From Bacteroidia bacterium (GTDB lineage Bacteria; Bacteroidota; Bacteroidia; SpSt-205), in assembly GCA_026414975.1 (NCBI GenBank), contig JAOAHZ010000004.1, positions 1 through 64,000 on the forward strand: 64,000 nt of DNA. Reading direction: 5' to 3'. The translations under genes were made by a program, and so were the position numbers. The notes below the pieces were generated by a model. It did no database searches and was not told where the DNA came from. It saw only the letters and a list, made by a program, of their open reading frames with translations. The stretch's first letter is position 1. The number at the start of each line of letters is the position of its first letter. This document shows, piece by piece, positions 1 to 8,796 of this stretch.

Positions 1-1
1 G

Positions 2-430
2 GTTTTTATCGGCCCTCTGTGGAGTGGAAACTCTACATCCGCAAGCCCCCGCACAACCCGCACCTCAAGTTTTTATCGGCCCTCTGTGGAGTGGAAACGC
101 TTCGGCTTTTGTAGTCCAGAGATTAGGGGCATCTAGTTTTTATCGGCCCTCTGTGGAGTGGAAACTACTCGTAGTTTCGCTTCATTACATCTCTGTAGAA
201 AGTTTTTATCGGCCCTCTGTGGAGTGGAAACAGAGCTTCTGAAACAAGCTCTCTAAACCTCCACCCTGTTTTTATCGGCCCTCTGTGGAGTGGAAACATT
301 CGCCCCGCTACCCCACAAAATGGGTAGGATGTGCGTTTTTATCGGCCCTCTGTGGAGTGTAAACAGGCATCGCGAAGGGCTTCGGGGCCATCGCCTTGGG
401 GGTTTTTATCGGCCTCTGTAGAGTGGAAAC
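2..430 (+). CRISPR. CRISPR array, trailer end (7 repeats, 6 spacers)
   Basis: Seven 30-base repeats (beginning GTTTTTATCGGCCC and ending GGAGTGGAAAC) lie at 2-31, 69-98, 136-165, 202-231, 268-297, 335-364 and 402-430. They are separated by unique spacers of 36-37 bases. The first five repeats are identical. The sixth has GTGTAAAC instead of GTGGAAAC at its end. The seventh has lost one C and carries a G-to-A change, so it is 29 bases long. Decay at the right end, together with the GAAAC 3' end typical of type I-B and type III repeats, implies transcription on the plus strand with the leader and newest spacers left of base 1. No cas gene is in the window, so the subtype cannot be fixed. Confidence 0.97.
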
Positions 431-456
431 ATTAAAGACTTTTTACCATCAACAAC

Positions 457-1974
457 TTACCTTCCTACAGGGACGGCGACACTCTGTCCGCGATAGCTTA
501 CCAGATAGGTACCAGAGGCAGTGATAGGAAAGCCTACTGCTGTCAGGAAAGGAGAGGGCTCTACTGGCAAGACCATCAGCAAGCGGCCGTCTATAGTGTA
601 GAGCCGAAGTTCTCCGCCTTGCCCTCCGTCAAAGAGCTGAACATGAATGCTCTCTTGAGTTCTATCATACCAGGCATCAAACCAGCGTCCCTCTGCAGGA
701 GTCCATTCTATGCGCTGGGAGGTGATATAAGTTTCTGTGCGACCATCTGTATAAGCATAGCGCAAACGATAGAGGTTCTCTCCGATGAAGGGCTGAGCAT
801 CGACATAGGTAGTTATTTCCACGGGTAGCTGAGCCAGGGTCTGCCAAGTGAGCCCTCCATCTCCTGAGCGGTCTATCGCCCAGCCAATAAGCTGGTCGGT
901 TTCTGCCAGGCGGGCAGCATCCCAGTTCCATCGCAGCAGGACTCCCGTACCTCGGAGAGCTTCGGCTCGGAAGGACACCACAGGCTGCGAAAGCGGCGTG
1001 CAGTTAAAGGTCATCCCAGGGGGGAGGTTCCATGTGAGATCGTAGCCCTGAGCGCCTGCTGTCCAGCCGTTAATCATAAGAATGTAGTATTGGCCAGCAG
1101 TTACATTTAGTTGACTAACCCAACCATCTCCCGAAGCACCTTCACTCGCATCAGATGCCCAGGAGGCGAGCCCCGTGCAGCCTGTAGTTCCAGCGTATGT
1201 GCATCGTACGGGTGAGCCCAGAGCACTGCAGATTGTAGATAAGTTATTTGTACTAAATGGGCCCCAGATGGCTAAATCATAATCTTGCCCTGTGGGCACA
1301 GGACACACTGAGAGAGTAATATTCCCAGAAGCTCCTTGGGGTTGGAAGATGTAGAAGTTAGTATAGTTTTCATTCGGTATGCAGCCGCCGCACTGGGGAG
1401 AGTTACCCGGACCATAACTTAAGTCGCTTATGCCCCCATTGCTGCACACTGGAGATGCTTGCTGACAGTCGGAGTTGCCTGCTGGCTGGCGGGTGCAGGG
1501 GACGCAGGAGAGGGTGGCTGACCAGCCCGGTCGCGTAACGCTCCCATCCGAGCAGAAGCGGAAAGTAAGGCAGCCACTCGCATCCGTAGAGGTCTGCATG
1601 GGCGGATTAGAGGTCCCACAGCCCTGCCATAGAATAGGCCCATTTTGAGCGGGCCCATTTTGGATTCTCAAGACATCGTAGCAGCATGGGCTGCTGGTAC
1701 AACCACAAAAAAACCCACCACTCTCAACATCGAAACTCGTAAACTGCACCCTAAGGCACACTCCATCGGCATTTGGACAGAAAGTCCAGTATATCCAGTT
1801 CACGCTATTGGCATAGTTTGAGCCGGGACCTCCATTATCGTAATAGTTTCCCGAGCAGGTATGGATTTGGCAGCCGCCGGAATAGGTTCCTGCTACTCCT
1901 GTCGTCGGATGATTATAGGATTGGGCCCAGAGGAAGCTCAGCCCACTTAGCATAAAGGCTCCTGCGTATCTCAT
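457..1974 (-). CDS. Secreted CUB-domain protein with T9SS sorting tail
   Basis: About 505 residues. The N-terminus MRYAGAFMLSGLSFLWAQ is a signal peptide. I chose the ATG at 1974, which overlaps the stop of the upstream gene as ATGA, over an upstream in-frame ATG that would add 23 hydrophilic residues ahead of the signal. The first 180 residues are rich in cysteine, glycine and tryptophan and look like a CUB domain (WIYWTFCP, CCYDVLRIQNG, TFRFCSDGSV). A second cysteine-rich region resembling a pre-peptidase or jelly-roll segment follows (about 180-345), then a fibronectin-like part. The last 75 residues (GELRLYTIDGRLL, GTYLVSYRG) match a T9SS type A sorting domain, so the protein is probably exported and anchored on the cell surface. 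The ligand is unknown. Confidence 0.8.
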   Translation of the reverse strand: MRYAGAFMLSGLSFLWAQSYNHPTTGVAGTYSGGCQIHTCSGNYYDNGGPGSNYANSVNWIYWTFCPNADGVCLRVQFTSFDVESGGFFCGCTSSPCCYDVLRIQNGPAQNGPILWQGCGTSNPPMQTSTDASGCLTFRFCSDGSVTRPGWSATLSCVPCTRQPAGNSDCQQASPVCSNGGISDLSYGPGNSPQCGGCIPNENYTNFYIFQPQGASGNITLSVCPVPTGQDYDLAIWGPFSTNNLSTICSALGSPVRCTYAGTTGCTGLASWASDASEGASGDGWVSQLNVTAGQYYILMINGWTAGAQGYDLTWNLPPGMTFNCTPLSQPVVSFRAEALRGTGVLLRWNWDAARLAETDQLIGWAIDRSGDGGLTWQTLAQLPVEITTYVDAQPFIGENLYRLRYAYTDGRTETYITSQRIEWTPAEGRWFDAWYDRTQESIHVQLFDGGQGGELRLYTIDGRLLMVLPVEPSPFLTAVGFPITASGTYLVSYRGQSVAVPVGR

Positions 1975-2366
1975 AGCCCAGCGGCTTTGGAAGTGATGGG
2001 GCGGTTGGGCGTAGATTGACACACCTGGGGCCATCGAGCACATACCTCCGCACGGCAGCGTTCTAAGCTCTTGATGACGACTTTGTAAGCCCCGACCTGA
2101 TACTCCCGGTCTTCGATCTCATGCCGCTCAAAGAGACGAGGGTCTACCTGCCGATGGAAGGCTTCTACCTCCTGCGGAGAAGCGCCAGGGGGAGCGATGA
2201 CCTCGTAGCTTTCGGAGAACTCGTACTTGATCCCCTCCCACTTAAGGGGAGTCTTTTCTTGCACTTCGGCGATGTCGCTCTCGGAGTAGTACTTATAGAG
2301 CGCAGTCGAGAGCACCTGCGCCTGAGCCCAACAGAGAGCCGCCAGAGAGAGGACGGCGGCTTTCAT
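1971..2366 (-). CDS. Small secreted protein of unknown function
   Basis: 131 residues. It starts with a clear signal peptide (MKAAVLSLAALCWAQAQ). The ATG at 2366 is chosen because a TACCTTTG box ends four bases upstream; the longer reading from 2393 would run through that promoter. The mature part is charged (YYSESDIAEVQEKTPLKWEGIKYEFSESYEV) and has two cysteines near the C-terminus. I recognise no family. It overlaps the following CUB gene by four bases, so the two are probably made together and may act together at the cell surface. Confidence 0.7.
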   Translation of the reverse strand: MKAAVLSLAALCWAQAQVLSTALYKYYSESDIAEVQEKTPLKWEGIKYEFSESYEVIAPPGASPQEVEAFHRQVDPRLFERHEIEDREYQVGAYKVVIKSLERCRAEVCARWPQVCQSTPNRPITSKAAGL

Positions 2367-2370
2367 ACAA

Positions 2371-2378
2371 CAAAGGTA
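2371..2378 (-). promoter_or_regulatory. -7 promoter box TACCTTTG
   Basis: TACCTTTG on the minus strand, followed by TTGT and then the ATG at 2366 (4-base spacing). It would start an almost leaderless transcript of the small secreted protein and the CUB protein. The 2379-2518 interval otherwise shows nothing I can name. Confidence 0.7.
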
Positions 2379-2518
2379 AAAAAAATCCGACATATTTTGA
2401 GGTTCAGGTTCCTACCAAAGTTGGCCGGTTGAGGCAGACCCTTCTTGTCGTCGGGGTAGATTTTCTCAAGGTCTAACAGTCTGTTTAGCCCGTAGAAGGC
2501 TGTGAGATGAAATAGATA

Positions 2519-3712
2519 TTAGGGGCAAGAGGGGGGAGGCACAAGCGCTTCATATTGAGTGCGAATCAGCTCTGCTTCTTCCGCGGATAGTTCTTTTCCT
2601 CGGCGTTTTTGCATTCGCTGAGCTGCTTCTATGGCTTTGGTGAGCTGCCAGTACTGGCCCTCTCCCCACCAGAAAGGAGGGACATACTTGGGCGTAAAGC
2701 TCGTTCCAACCACATTGGCGAAAATATCCACCACACAGCCTGTCGTAAAAGGCGTCTGAATACCGCATCGGGCGTAATCGCCCATGATAAGCCCGCAGAA
2801 CTGCAGCCCTGTCTCGCGTAAAATCCCAAGGGCGGGGTCGTAGAGGCGCACGAGCCCGTAAGTGTTTTTGAGGTTAGAGGTATTGGAGCCAGCGCCGATG
2901 TTACACCACTCTCCTATCACTGAATGTCCGAAAAAGCCCTCATGGGACTTATTAGAGAAGCCTAAGAAGGTGGTTTGGCCGATTTCACCGCCAACTTTAC
3001 AATACGGGCCGAAGCTATTCTGAGTGCGGATACGAGCCCCAAGCTGTATAGTGGTATGAGGTCCAATGATATTTGTGTGCTGAACTATAGCGCCGTCTTG
3101 AATATCTGCTTCCGGACCTATCCAGAGGGGTCCATCTTCGGCTGAGAGGATGGCGGCACCAGCTCGGGCAGAGGGGTGGAAGAATATATTGTCCTTTCCC
3201 CGCACGGACAATGCAGAAGGAAGAGGACCGCTTGACCCCTGGAGATGCTTCCAATCAGCTTCTATCACCCGGCTTGTTAGGCTAAAAAGGTCTGTAACCG
3301 CCTGCAGCCAAGTCAGAGGTATCTCGGGCGGAGGTGAGGCGATGGACAAAGAGAGATTCTCCAAAGCCTCGTTTGGAACCAGAACCTGGCGGGTTCGCAC
3401 AGCGATAGGCACGCCTTCATCGGTGAGGTAGAGCGTTTCCGGCGCTAAGTCTTCAAGCCAGTTTTTTAGGCTATCGTGGAGCGGTAAGAGGCGGGCGTTT
3501 ATCCAGATGGTTTCCCCGGTGGGGATAATCGGTGGAAAAACCTTGTGAAGGTAGGAGCGATGCGTCAGGAGTCCTTTCACTTCCCATCCAAAATAGCGTT
3601 TCCATTTGTTGGCGAGCCGATCCATGCCCCACCACAGGTGCCAAACAGGCCGTAAGCGCGTCAAGGGTAGGAGTCCTTTCCAGCCGATATCCTCAAAGAG
3701 ACCGACCTGCAT
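2519..3712 (-). CDS. GlmU-family sugar-1-phosphate nucleotidyltransferase/acetyltransferase
   Basis: 397 residues. It resembles the alternative bacterial GlmU family found in Bacteroidota, which is thought to make UDP-N-acetylglucosamine. The N-terminal half (about 1-200) is a diverged nucleotidyltransferase-like domain. Residues of about 200-340 form a left-handed beta-helix made of hexapeptide repeats (IIGPHTTIQLGARI, HSVIGEWCNIGAGSNTSNLKN), the fold of the acetyltransferase half. The GAGSNTSNLKNTYG segment is typical of this family. The start ATG lies inside the end of uvrA (20-base overlap), so it is translated from the pckA-uvrA transcript. The exact sugar substrate is inferred from family only. 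Confidence 0.8.
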   Translation of the reverse strand: MQVGLFEDIGWKGLLPLTRLRPVWHLWWGMDRLANKWKRYFGWEVKGLLTHRSYLHKVFPPIIPTGETIWINARLLPLHDSLKNWLEDLAPETLYLTDEGVPIAVRTRQVLVPNEALENLSLSIASPPPEIPLTWLQAVTDLFSLTSRVIEADWKHLQGSSGPLPSALSVRGKDNIFFHPSARAGAAILSAEDGPLWIGPEADIQDGAIVQHTNIIGPHTTIQLGARIRTQNSFGPYCKVGGEIGQTTFLGFSNKSHEGFFGHSVIGEWCNIGAGSNTSNLKNTYGLVRLYDPALGILRETGLQFCGLIMGDYARCGIQTPFTTGCVVDIFANVVGTSFTPKYVPPFWWGEGQYWQLTKAIEAAQRMQKRRGKELSAEEAELIRTQYEALVPPPSCP

Positions 3713-6503
3713 ATCGCTGACGAAGCGCCCGAGCTGTATGACTGGATGGATGGTCTAAAAGTCCTTTGAGAGGACCCTCATAGAGCACTTCACCTCCTTG
3801 GTCTCCCCCTTCGGGTCCTAAGTCTATCACCCAGTCAGCTTGAGAGATGAAGTCTAAGTTATGCTCTACCACGATGAGCGTGTGCCCGCGCATTACCAGC
3901 TCCCGAAAGGCTTGCACGAGGCGCTCGGTATCATCAAAGTGTAAGCCCGTGGTCGGCTCATCGATGACGAATAGGGTTGGGGATGCTGTGGGTTTGAGGT
4001 AAGGTAGCAGCCGAAGTCTCGTAGCCTCCCCGCCCGAGAGCTCCACCGTAGACTGGCCCAGCTTTAAATAACCCAGCCCAAGGCTCCGTAAGGGAGATAA
4101 GGCAGCCTCTATTTCGCTGCGTAGGTTAGGGGGGATTTTAGAGGTGTTGGAAAAAAAGTGTAAAGCCTCCTCCACCGTCATGAGAAGTACATCGCTTATG
4201 CTTTTTCCAGCGACTTTCACGTCTAAGATAAAAGGTTGAAATCGCTTGCCCCCGCAAGCTGGACAGGGGAGACGAATATCCGCCAAAAACTGCATAGATT
4301 TGACGATTACGCCCTCCCCCTCACAGGTGCCGCAGCGACCCGCTGGTACATTGAAAGAGAATAGGGAAGCTGAGTAATCATACCCTTCTTCCCTTGCTGC
4401 GAGGGCGTATAGCTCCCGAATCGGGTCATAGGCCCCGCTAAGGGTGGCGATGACGGAGCGGCGATTGCGGACGAGCTGGTCTTGGGAGAGTATCTCAGTG
4501 TGGAGAGGCTGTGGATAAGGGATGTGGATTCGCTCAAACCACTGGGGCTTGTAGGGGTGGGCTATCTCGTAGGAACTACCTTTTCCAGATGGATTTACGG
4601 GCCGGCCCTCTCGCAAAACTCGAGCTAAGAGATGAAGGGCAAGGGTCGTCTTCCCCGAACCGCTCACTCCGGTGATTACGGTAAGGGCATGAAGGGGAAA
4701 TCGGACAGAGACATTTTTGAGATTGTGTAAGCAAGCCCCCTTTATGTCTATGAAAGGGTGATCGGGGGAAAAAGTGGTATCTTTCAGAGGAGCTGGCGGC
4801 CTGCGGAAGTAGTTAGCAGTATGGGTGTGAGATTGCTTCAGCTGCTCAAAAGTCCCTGCAAATACCACCTCACCTCCCTCGTCGCCCGATTTAGGACCTA
4901 ACTCGATGATGTAGTCAGCCTGCTGAATGAAGGTTTCGTCGTGCTCTACGACGACGACAGTATTGGGCATCCTCTGAAGGTCTCGCACGGTATCCAAGAG
5001 CCGCTGGGTATCGCGCGGATGAAGGCCTATAGTAGGTTCATCTAAGACATAGATCGCCCCCGTGAGTTGCCCCCCTAAGACGGTGGCCAGCTGAAGTCGC
5101 TGACTTTCTCCGCCAGAGAGGGTCTCTCCAGCTCGGTCTAAGGTCAAGTAGCCCAGTCCAACCCGAAGCAATAGGTGAGTGCGATGGCGAAGCTCTTGTA
5201 GAAGGGGTTTAGCTATGGTTTGGCGAGGTTCAAGGAGGGTGATGCTATCCAGCCACTGAGCAAACTCCGACAAGCTAAGGCTCATCACTTGGGGGAGAGA
5301 GAGATTGGCGATCCGTATCCAACGGGTATCGGGATGAAGTCGGCTTCCCTCGCACATGGAGCAGATGCCTTCTCCTTGGAAGCGGAGCAGCTTAGAGCGC
5401 AGGTCTCGTTGTCGCATGAGTTGAGCATAGCTCTCATAAATCCCTATAATGCCCTTCAAGGCATCTCCCCACCATAGGAGGCGTTTCTGCTGGGTAGTGT
5501 AGCGATAGTAAGGAAGCTCAGGCGAGATGAGCTCAGCTGCAGCTTGAATAAATCGCTCACGATAAGACTGCGTCTCCGGCGAAAGTTCCCATAAGGCTAC
5601 CAATCCCGTGCGGAGGCTCTTACGAGGATCAGGAATAACTTCAGGTTCATAAAGGCCCGTACTGTATCCGCGTCCCTGGCAAGAAGGGCAAGCTCCGTAG
5701 GAACTGAAGTAGTTGAATAGTTCAGGAGTTGGCTCTCGAAAGGTATGACCTTCAGCATAAAGCTCTCCGCTGAAGAAGAAATCGCCTTTTCCTGCAATCC
5801 CTATCCACACGCGACGCCCATGAGCATACCAGACTTCCTCTAAGCTTTCCATCAAGCGAGCCCGAAGCTCCACCTCTTCCGGTTCTATGAAAACTCGGTC
5901 GGTTACGATGAAGCTGTCTTCGGGAGAAGGGGGGTACTCCGGCCATTCGTACATGTGGCCATTTTGGTAGAAGCGGTCGTATCCCCTCTCCACAAAGCCT
6001 TTTAGGGACTCTAAATAATCGCCCTCCGTCGGAATAGGTCGTAAAATCAGGACCTCGGTTCCAGGCGGTTGCTGAAGGAGGAATTGGGCTACCTCATCCA
6101 AGGTATAGCGCTCCACAGGCTCGCCGCTGATGGGAGAATAGAGCTGTCCTACCTTGGCAAAAAGGAGTCTCAAGTAGGGATAAAGTTCGCTCAGCGTAGC
6201 CACAGTAGAGCGAAATCCCGCCGTGAAGCGGTTTTGTTGGAGAGCGATGGCGGGGGCTAAGCCCTCTATTCGGTCTATGGCTGGACGCGGCAGGCGAGGG
6301 AGAAACTGCCTTACATACGTGCTGAGACTTTCTACGTAAGCGCTAAATCCCTCGGCATAGAGAGTGTCAAAAGCGAGAGTTGTTTTGCCTGAGCCGCTCC
6401 AGCCACAGAGCACTGTCAGCTTATGACGGGGAATCTCTACCGTGAGGTTTTTGAGATTGTGTTGGCGCGCTCCGATAAGGCGTATGGCCTCTGAGAGGCT
6501 CAT
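3693..6503 (-). CDS. uvrA: Excinuclease ABC subunit A
   Basis: 936 residues, normal for UvrA, the damage-sensing ATPase of nucleotide excision repair that loads UvrB. Two ABC modules are visible: Walker A GWSGSGKT at residues 34-41 and GVSGSGKT near 612, with signatures LSGGESQRL near 460 and LSGGEATRL near 820, and two DEPT-type Walker B motifs. Zinc-binding pairs CPSC, CSMC, CGTC and CPAC are present. The opening YVESLSTYVRQFL and IEGLAPAIALQQ are typical of the main Bacteroidota UvrA. Its ATG overlaps the pckA stop as ATGA. A CACCTTTG box ending four bases upstream (6508-6515) may give an extra internal promoter. The first Walker A has W where GLSGSGK is usual. Confidence 0.96.
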   Translation of the reverse strand: MSLSEAIRLIGARQHNLKNLTVEIPRHKLTVLCGWSGSGKTTLAFDTLYAEGFSAYVESLSTYVRQFLPRLPRPAIDRIEGLAPAIALQQNRFTAGFRSTVATLSELYPYLRLLFAKVGQLYSPISGEPVERYTLDEVAQFLLQQPPGTEVLILRPIPTEGDYLESLKGFVERGYDRFYQNGHMYEWPEYPPSPEDSFIVTDRVFIEPEEVELRARLMESLEEVWYAHGRRVWIGIAGKGDFFFSGELYAEGHTFREPTPELFNYFSSYGACPSCQGRGYSTGLYEPEVIPDPRKSLRTGLVALWELSPETQSYRERFIQAAAELISPELPYYRYTTQQKRLLWWGDALKGIIGIYESYAQLMRQRDLRSKLLRFQGEGICSMCEGSRLHPDTRWIRIANLSLPQVMSLSLSEFAQWLDSITLLEPRQTIAKPLLQELRHRTHLLLRVGLGYLTLDRAGETLSGGESQRLQLATVLGGQLTGAIYVLDEPTIGLHPRDTQRLLDTVRDLQRMPNTVVVVEHDETFIQQADYIIELGPKSGDEGGEVVFAGTFEQLKQSHTHTANYFRRPPAPLKDTTFSPDHPFIDIKGACLHNLKNVSVRFPLHALTVITGVSGSGKTTLALHLLARVLREGRPVNPSGKGSSYEIAHPYKPQWFERIHIPYPQPLHTEILSQDQLVRNRRSVIATLSGAYDPIRELYALAAREEGYDYSASLFSFNVPAGRCGTCEGEGVIVKSMQFLADIRLPCPACGGKRFQPFILDVKVAGKSISDVLLMTVEEALHFFSNTSKIPPNLRSEIEAALSPLRSLGLGYLKLGQSTVELSGGEATRLRLLPYLKPTASPTLFVIDEPTTGLHFDDTERLVQAFRELVMRGHTLIVVEHNLDFISQADWVIDLGPEGGDQGGEVLYEGPLKGLLDHPSSHTARALRQRYAGRSL

Positions 6504-8095
6504 GAAGCAAAGGTGGAGTTAGGTAGGGGCTGGGCGCTTTTGATTTCTTCTGAGGCAAAGTCAGCGTATTTCTCAAAGTTTTGTCGGAAAAGCTGGGCTA
6601 AGTGAGCGGCCTGTTGGTCGTACTGCAGGGGGTCCGGCCAGGTTTGGCGAGGGATGAGGTATTCTGCTGGTACTCCTGGCACAGCAGTGGGAATGGCTAA
6701 GCCAAATACGGGCTCGGTGTAGTAGGAAACATGTTCTAACTCTCCGCGCAAAGCCGCTCTTATCATGGCTCGGGTGTAAGGAAGGGGCATACGCTTGCCT
6801 ATGCCATAAGGCCCTTGAGTCCAGCCTGTGTTGATGAGCCAGACTCGTACATCATGCTGAGCAATTTTTTCACCGAAAAGCTCGGCGTACCGAGTCGGGT
6901 GGAGAGGCAGGAATGCCTGACCGAAACAAGCTGAGAAGGTAGCTTGGGGCTCCTTGATGCCCGTCTCGGTGCCCGCGACTTTGGCGGTGTAGCCCGACAG
7001 GAAGTGATACATTGTCTGAGCTTTGGTTAGGCGGCTAATAGGAGGCAGCACCCCAAAGGCATCCGCTGTGAGAAGAAAAATATGCTTCGGATGTCCCCCG
7101 ACCGAGGGAATGACAGCTCCCGGAATGTAAGTGAGAGGATAAGCGGCTCGTGTATTCTCCGTGATGGAGGCGTCGTCAAAGTTTATAGTGCGGGTCTCAG
7201 GGTAAAAAATAACATTTTCCACGATCGTTCCATACCGAATAGCAGCCCAGATTTGAGGCTCTTTTTCGGGCGATAGATTGATGCACTTAGCGTAGCACCC
7301 CCCTTCAAAGTTGAATACGCCTTCCTCATCCCATCCGTGTTCATCGTCTCCAATTAAACGGCGCTCAGGGTCAGCCGAGAGGGTTGTCTTGCCCGTGCCA
7401 GAGAGACCGAAGAAAAGTGCTACATCACCTTCAGGTCCAACATTAGCGGAGCAGTGCATAGGCATGACCCTCCGCTGAGGTAAGAGGTAGTTGAGCAAAG
7501 TGAAGACACTCTTCTTCATCTCCCCAGCATAAGCACTGCCACCGATTAGAATGATACGACGACTGAGATGAAGAATGGTAAAGTTGTGTTGGCGTGTGCC
7601 GTCTATCTTAGGTTCTGCTCGGAAGCCAGGCACAACTATCATAAGATAGTCCGGCTCAAAACTTTCTCGTTCATCAGGAGAAGGTTCTATAAAGAGGTTG
7701 CGAACGAAGATGTTATGCCAGGGCAGCTCGTTGATAATCCGAATCCGAATCCGGTAAGCGGGGCGAGCCACGGCGTACATGTCGCGCAGGTAGAGGGTTT
7801 TATTTTGCATATAGGCTCGCACCCGTTGATACAACCACTCAAACTTATCCGCTGATAGGGGGTTATTCACTTCCCCCCACCAAATGATAGGGTCCGTAAA
7901 TTCATCTCGTACCACAAACTTGTCTTTGGGAGCCCGCCCAGTGAACTCACCCGTGGAAACTACCAAGGCCCCGTTGTCAGCGAGGGCCCCCTGACCTAAT
8001 CGTAGAGTATGCTCTACAAGCTCAGAGATAGGAAGGTTTCCATACACCTTATCTGTGAGGTTGCTCTTCAGAGGCGGCGAAATGAGAGGAAACAT
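6500..8095 (-). CDS. pckA: Phosphoenolpyruvate carboxykinase (ATP)
   Basis: 531 residues, the usual length for the ATP-dependent enzyme, which converts oxaloacetate and ATP to phosphoenolpyruvate, CO2 and ADP in gluconeogenesis. The P-loop GLSGTGKTTLS near residue 230 is followed by LIGDDEHGWD. The amino-terminal STGEFTGRAPKDKF and the arginine-containing TRAAYPLTYIPGA segment are diagnostic. The ATG at 8095 lies four bases after a TAGCTTTG box. It is the first gene of a pckA-uvrA-glmU-like operon and is divergent from an Lrp/AsnC regulator, which may control it. Confidence 0.97.
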   Translation of the reverse strand: MFPLISPPLKSNLTDKVYGNLPISELVEHTLRLGQGALADNGALVVSTGEFTGRAPKDKFVVRDEFTDPIIWWGEVNNPLSADKFEWLYQRVRAYMQNKTLYLRDMYAVARPAYRIRIRIINELPWHNIFVRNLFIEPSPDERESFEPDYLMIVVPGFRAEPKIDGTRQHNFTILHLSRRIILIGGSAYAGEMKKSVFTLLNYLLPQRRVMPMHCSANVGPEGDVALFFGLSGTGKTTLSADPERRLIGDDEHGWDEEGVFNFEGGCYAKCINLSPEKEPQIWAAIRYGTIVENVIFYPETRTINFDDASITENTRAAYPLTYIPGAVIPSVGGHPKHIFLLTADAFGVLPPISRLTKAQTMYHFLSGYTAKVAGTETGIKEPQATFSACFGQAFLPLHPTRYAELFGEKIAQHDVRVWLINTGWTQGPYGIGKRMPLPYTRAMIRAALRGELEHVSYYTEPVFGLAIPTAVPGVPAEYLIPRQTWPDPLQYDQQAAHLAQLFRQNFEKYADFASEEIKSAQPLPNSTFAS

Positions 8096-8099
8096 AAGG

Positions 8100-8107
8100 C
8101 AAAGCTA
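8100..8107 (-). promoter_or_regulatory. pckA promoter -7 box TAGCTTTG
   Basis: TAGCTTTG on the minus strand, then CCTT, then the pckA ATG. A TTTG at 8129-8132 (minus) sits 21 bases upstream, close to the expected position of the Bacteroidota -33 element, making this the best two-part promoter in the window. Confidence 0.75.
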
Positions 8108-8150
8108 CGCACAAGCCCGCGAATCCCCCAAAAGTGGATAAGGTGTGGAT

Positions 8151-8169
8151 GATGAAAGATATTTTCATC
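8151..8169. promoter_or_regulatory. Inverted repeat, candidate operator
   Basis: GATGAAA-GATAT-TTTCATC: perfect 7-base arms around a 5-base centre, between the divergent pckA and Lrp/AsnC genes, about 45 bases upstream of the pckA -7 box. It has the size and AT-rich centre expected of a dimeric regulator site. Binding is inferred. Confidence 0.4.
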
Positions 8170-8203
8170 CGAGGTCTCCAAGTCAGAGAATGGCAGAAGT
8201 TTC

Positions 8204-8213
8204 GCAAATTTGC
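8204..8213. promoter_or_regulatory. Palindrome GCAAATTTGC, candidate Lrp-type operator
   Basis: Perfect 10-base palindrome 40 bases ahead of the Lrp/AsnC start codon. An AT-rich centre flanked by G/C resembles known Lrp-family sites, so autoregulation is plausible but unproven. Confidence 0.35.
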
Positions 8214-8252
8214 ACGGGATTTTTGTTTTTGATATAAAAAGCCAAATCACCT

Positions 8253-8786
8253 ATGAAGAAGCGCAAGGAAACCTTAGATGAACTGGATGTCCGCTTACTT
8301 GCGGTGTTCGGGGAGGACCCCACGCAATCCTATTCCAGAATTCGCGAAAAGCTCGGCGTTTCGGTCGGAACGGTGTATCTCCGTATCAATCGTTTGAAAG
8401 AGCTGGGGGTCATCAAAGGGTCGCAGCTTATCTTAGACCCTAAAAAGTTAGGTTACTCTTTCAGCGTGTTCATTCGGTTCCAAGCTTCTGATCCTGCAGC
8501 CGCCGTCAAGGTGTTAGAGGGTCGCCTCGAGGTAAGCTCCGTGCATGTTCTCACAGGAGAGCTAAATGTCGTTGTTTACGCTTATCTCCGAAATGTGAAT
8601 GAGCTTCAGCAGCTCCTTCACTATATAAGGAGCACCCTAAACACGGATAGAATAGAAGTTCAGATCGTGTTGGATTCCCCTATCCAGCGTGGGGTGCCTC
8701 TTCCGGTGATGGAGGAACGGGCGCCAAAGTCCCGTTCAGGTAGGCCGCCTTCTTCTGGGAGAAAAAGCTCCTCTAAGAAGAAGTAA
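8253..8786 (+). CDS. Lrp/AsnC family transcriptional regulator
   Basis: 177 residues. An N-terminal winged helix-turn-helix (LDELDVRLLAVFGED, YSRIREKLGVSVGTVYLRINRLKELGVIKG) is followed by a RAM-type effector domain (FSVFIRFQASDPAAAVKVLEGR, VHVLTGELNVVVYA). The C-terminal 30 residues are a serine/lysine/arginine-rich tail ending SSSKKK, longer than usual for Lrp proteins. It is divergent from pckA with two palindromes between them, so pckA and the gene itself are the first targets to test. No good TAnnTTTG box is seen; GATTTTTG at 8218-8225 is the nearest. The effector molecule is unknown. Confidence 0.88.
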   Translation: MKKRKETLDELDVRLLAVFGEDPTQSYSRIREKLGVSVGTVYLRINRLKELGVIKGSQLILDPKKLGYSFSVFIRFQASDPAAAVKVLEGRLEVSSVHVLTGELNVVVYAYLRNVNELQQLLHYIRSTLNTDRIEVQIVLDSPIQRGVPLPVMEERAPKSRSGRPPSSGRKSSSKKK

Positions 8787-8796
8787 GGCGATTGAG

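Noticed and set aside
24-242. Open reading frame of 72 codons in the first 250 bases
   Set aside because: It is made of CRISPR repeats and spacers; the repeated peptide SFYRPSVEWK comes from the repeat unit.
4307-4537. Minus-strand frame overlapping uvrA
   Set aside because: Shadow frame of uvrA with no family features, as with the many other short frames inside long genes.
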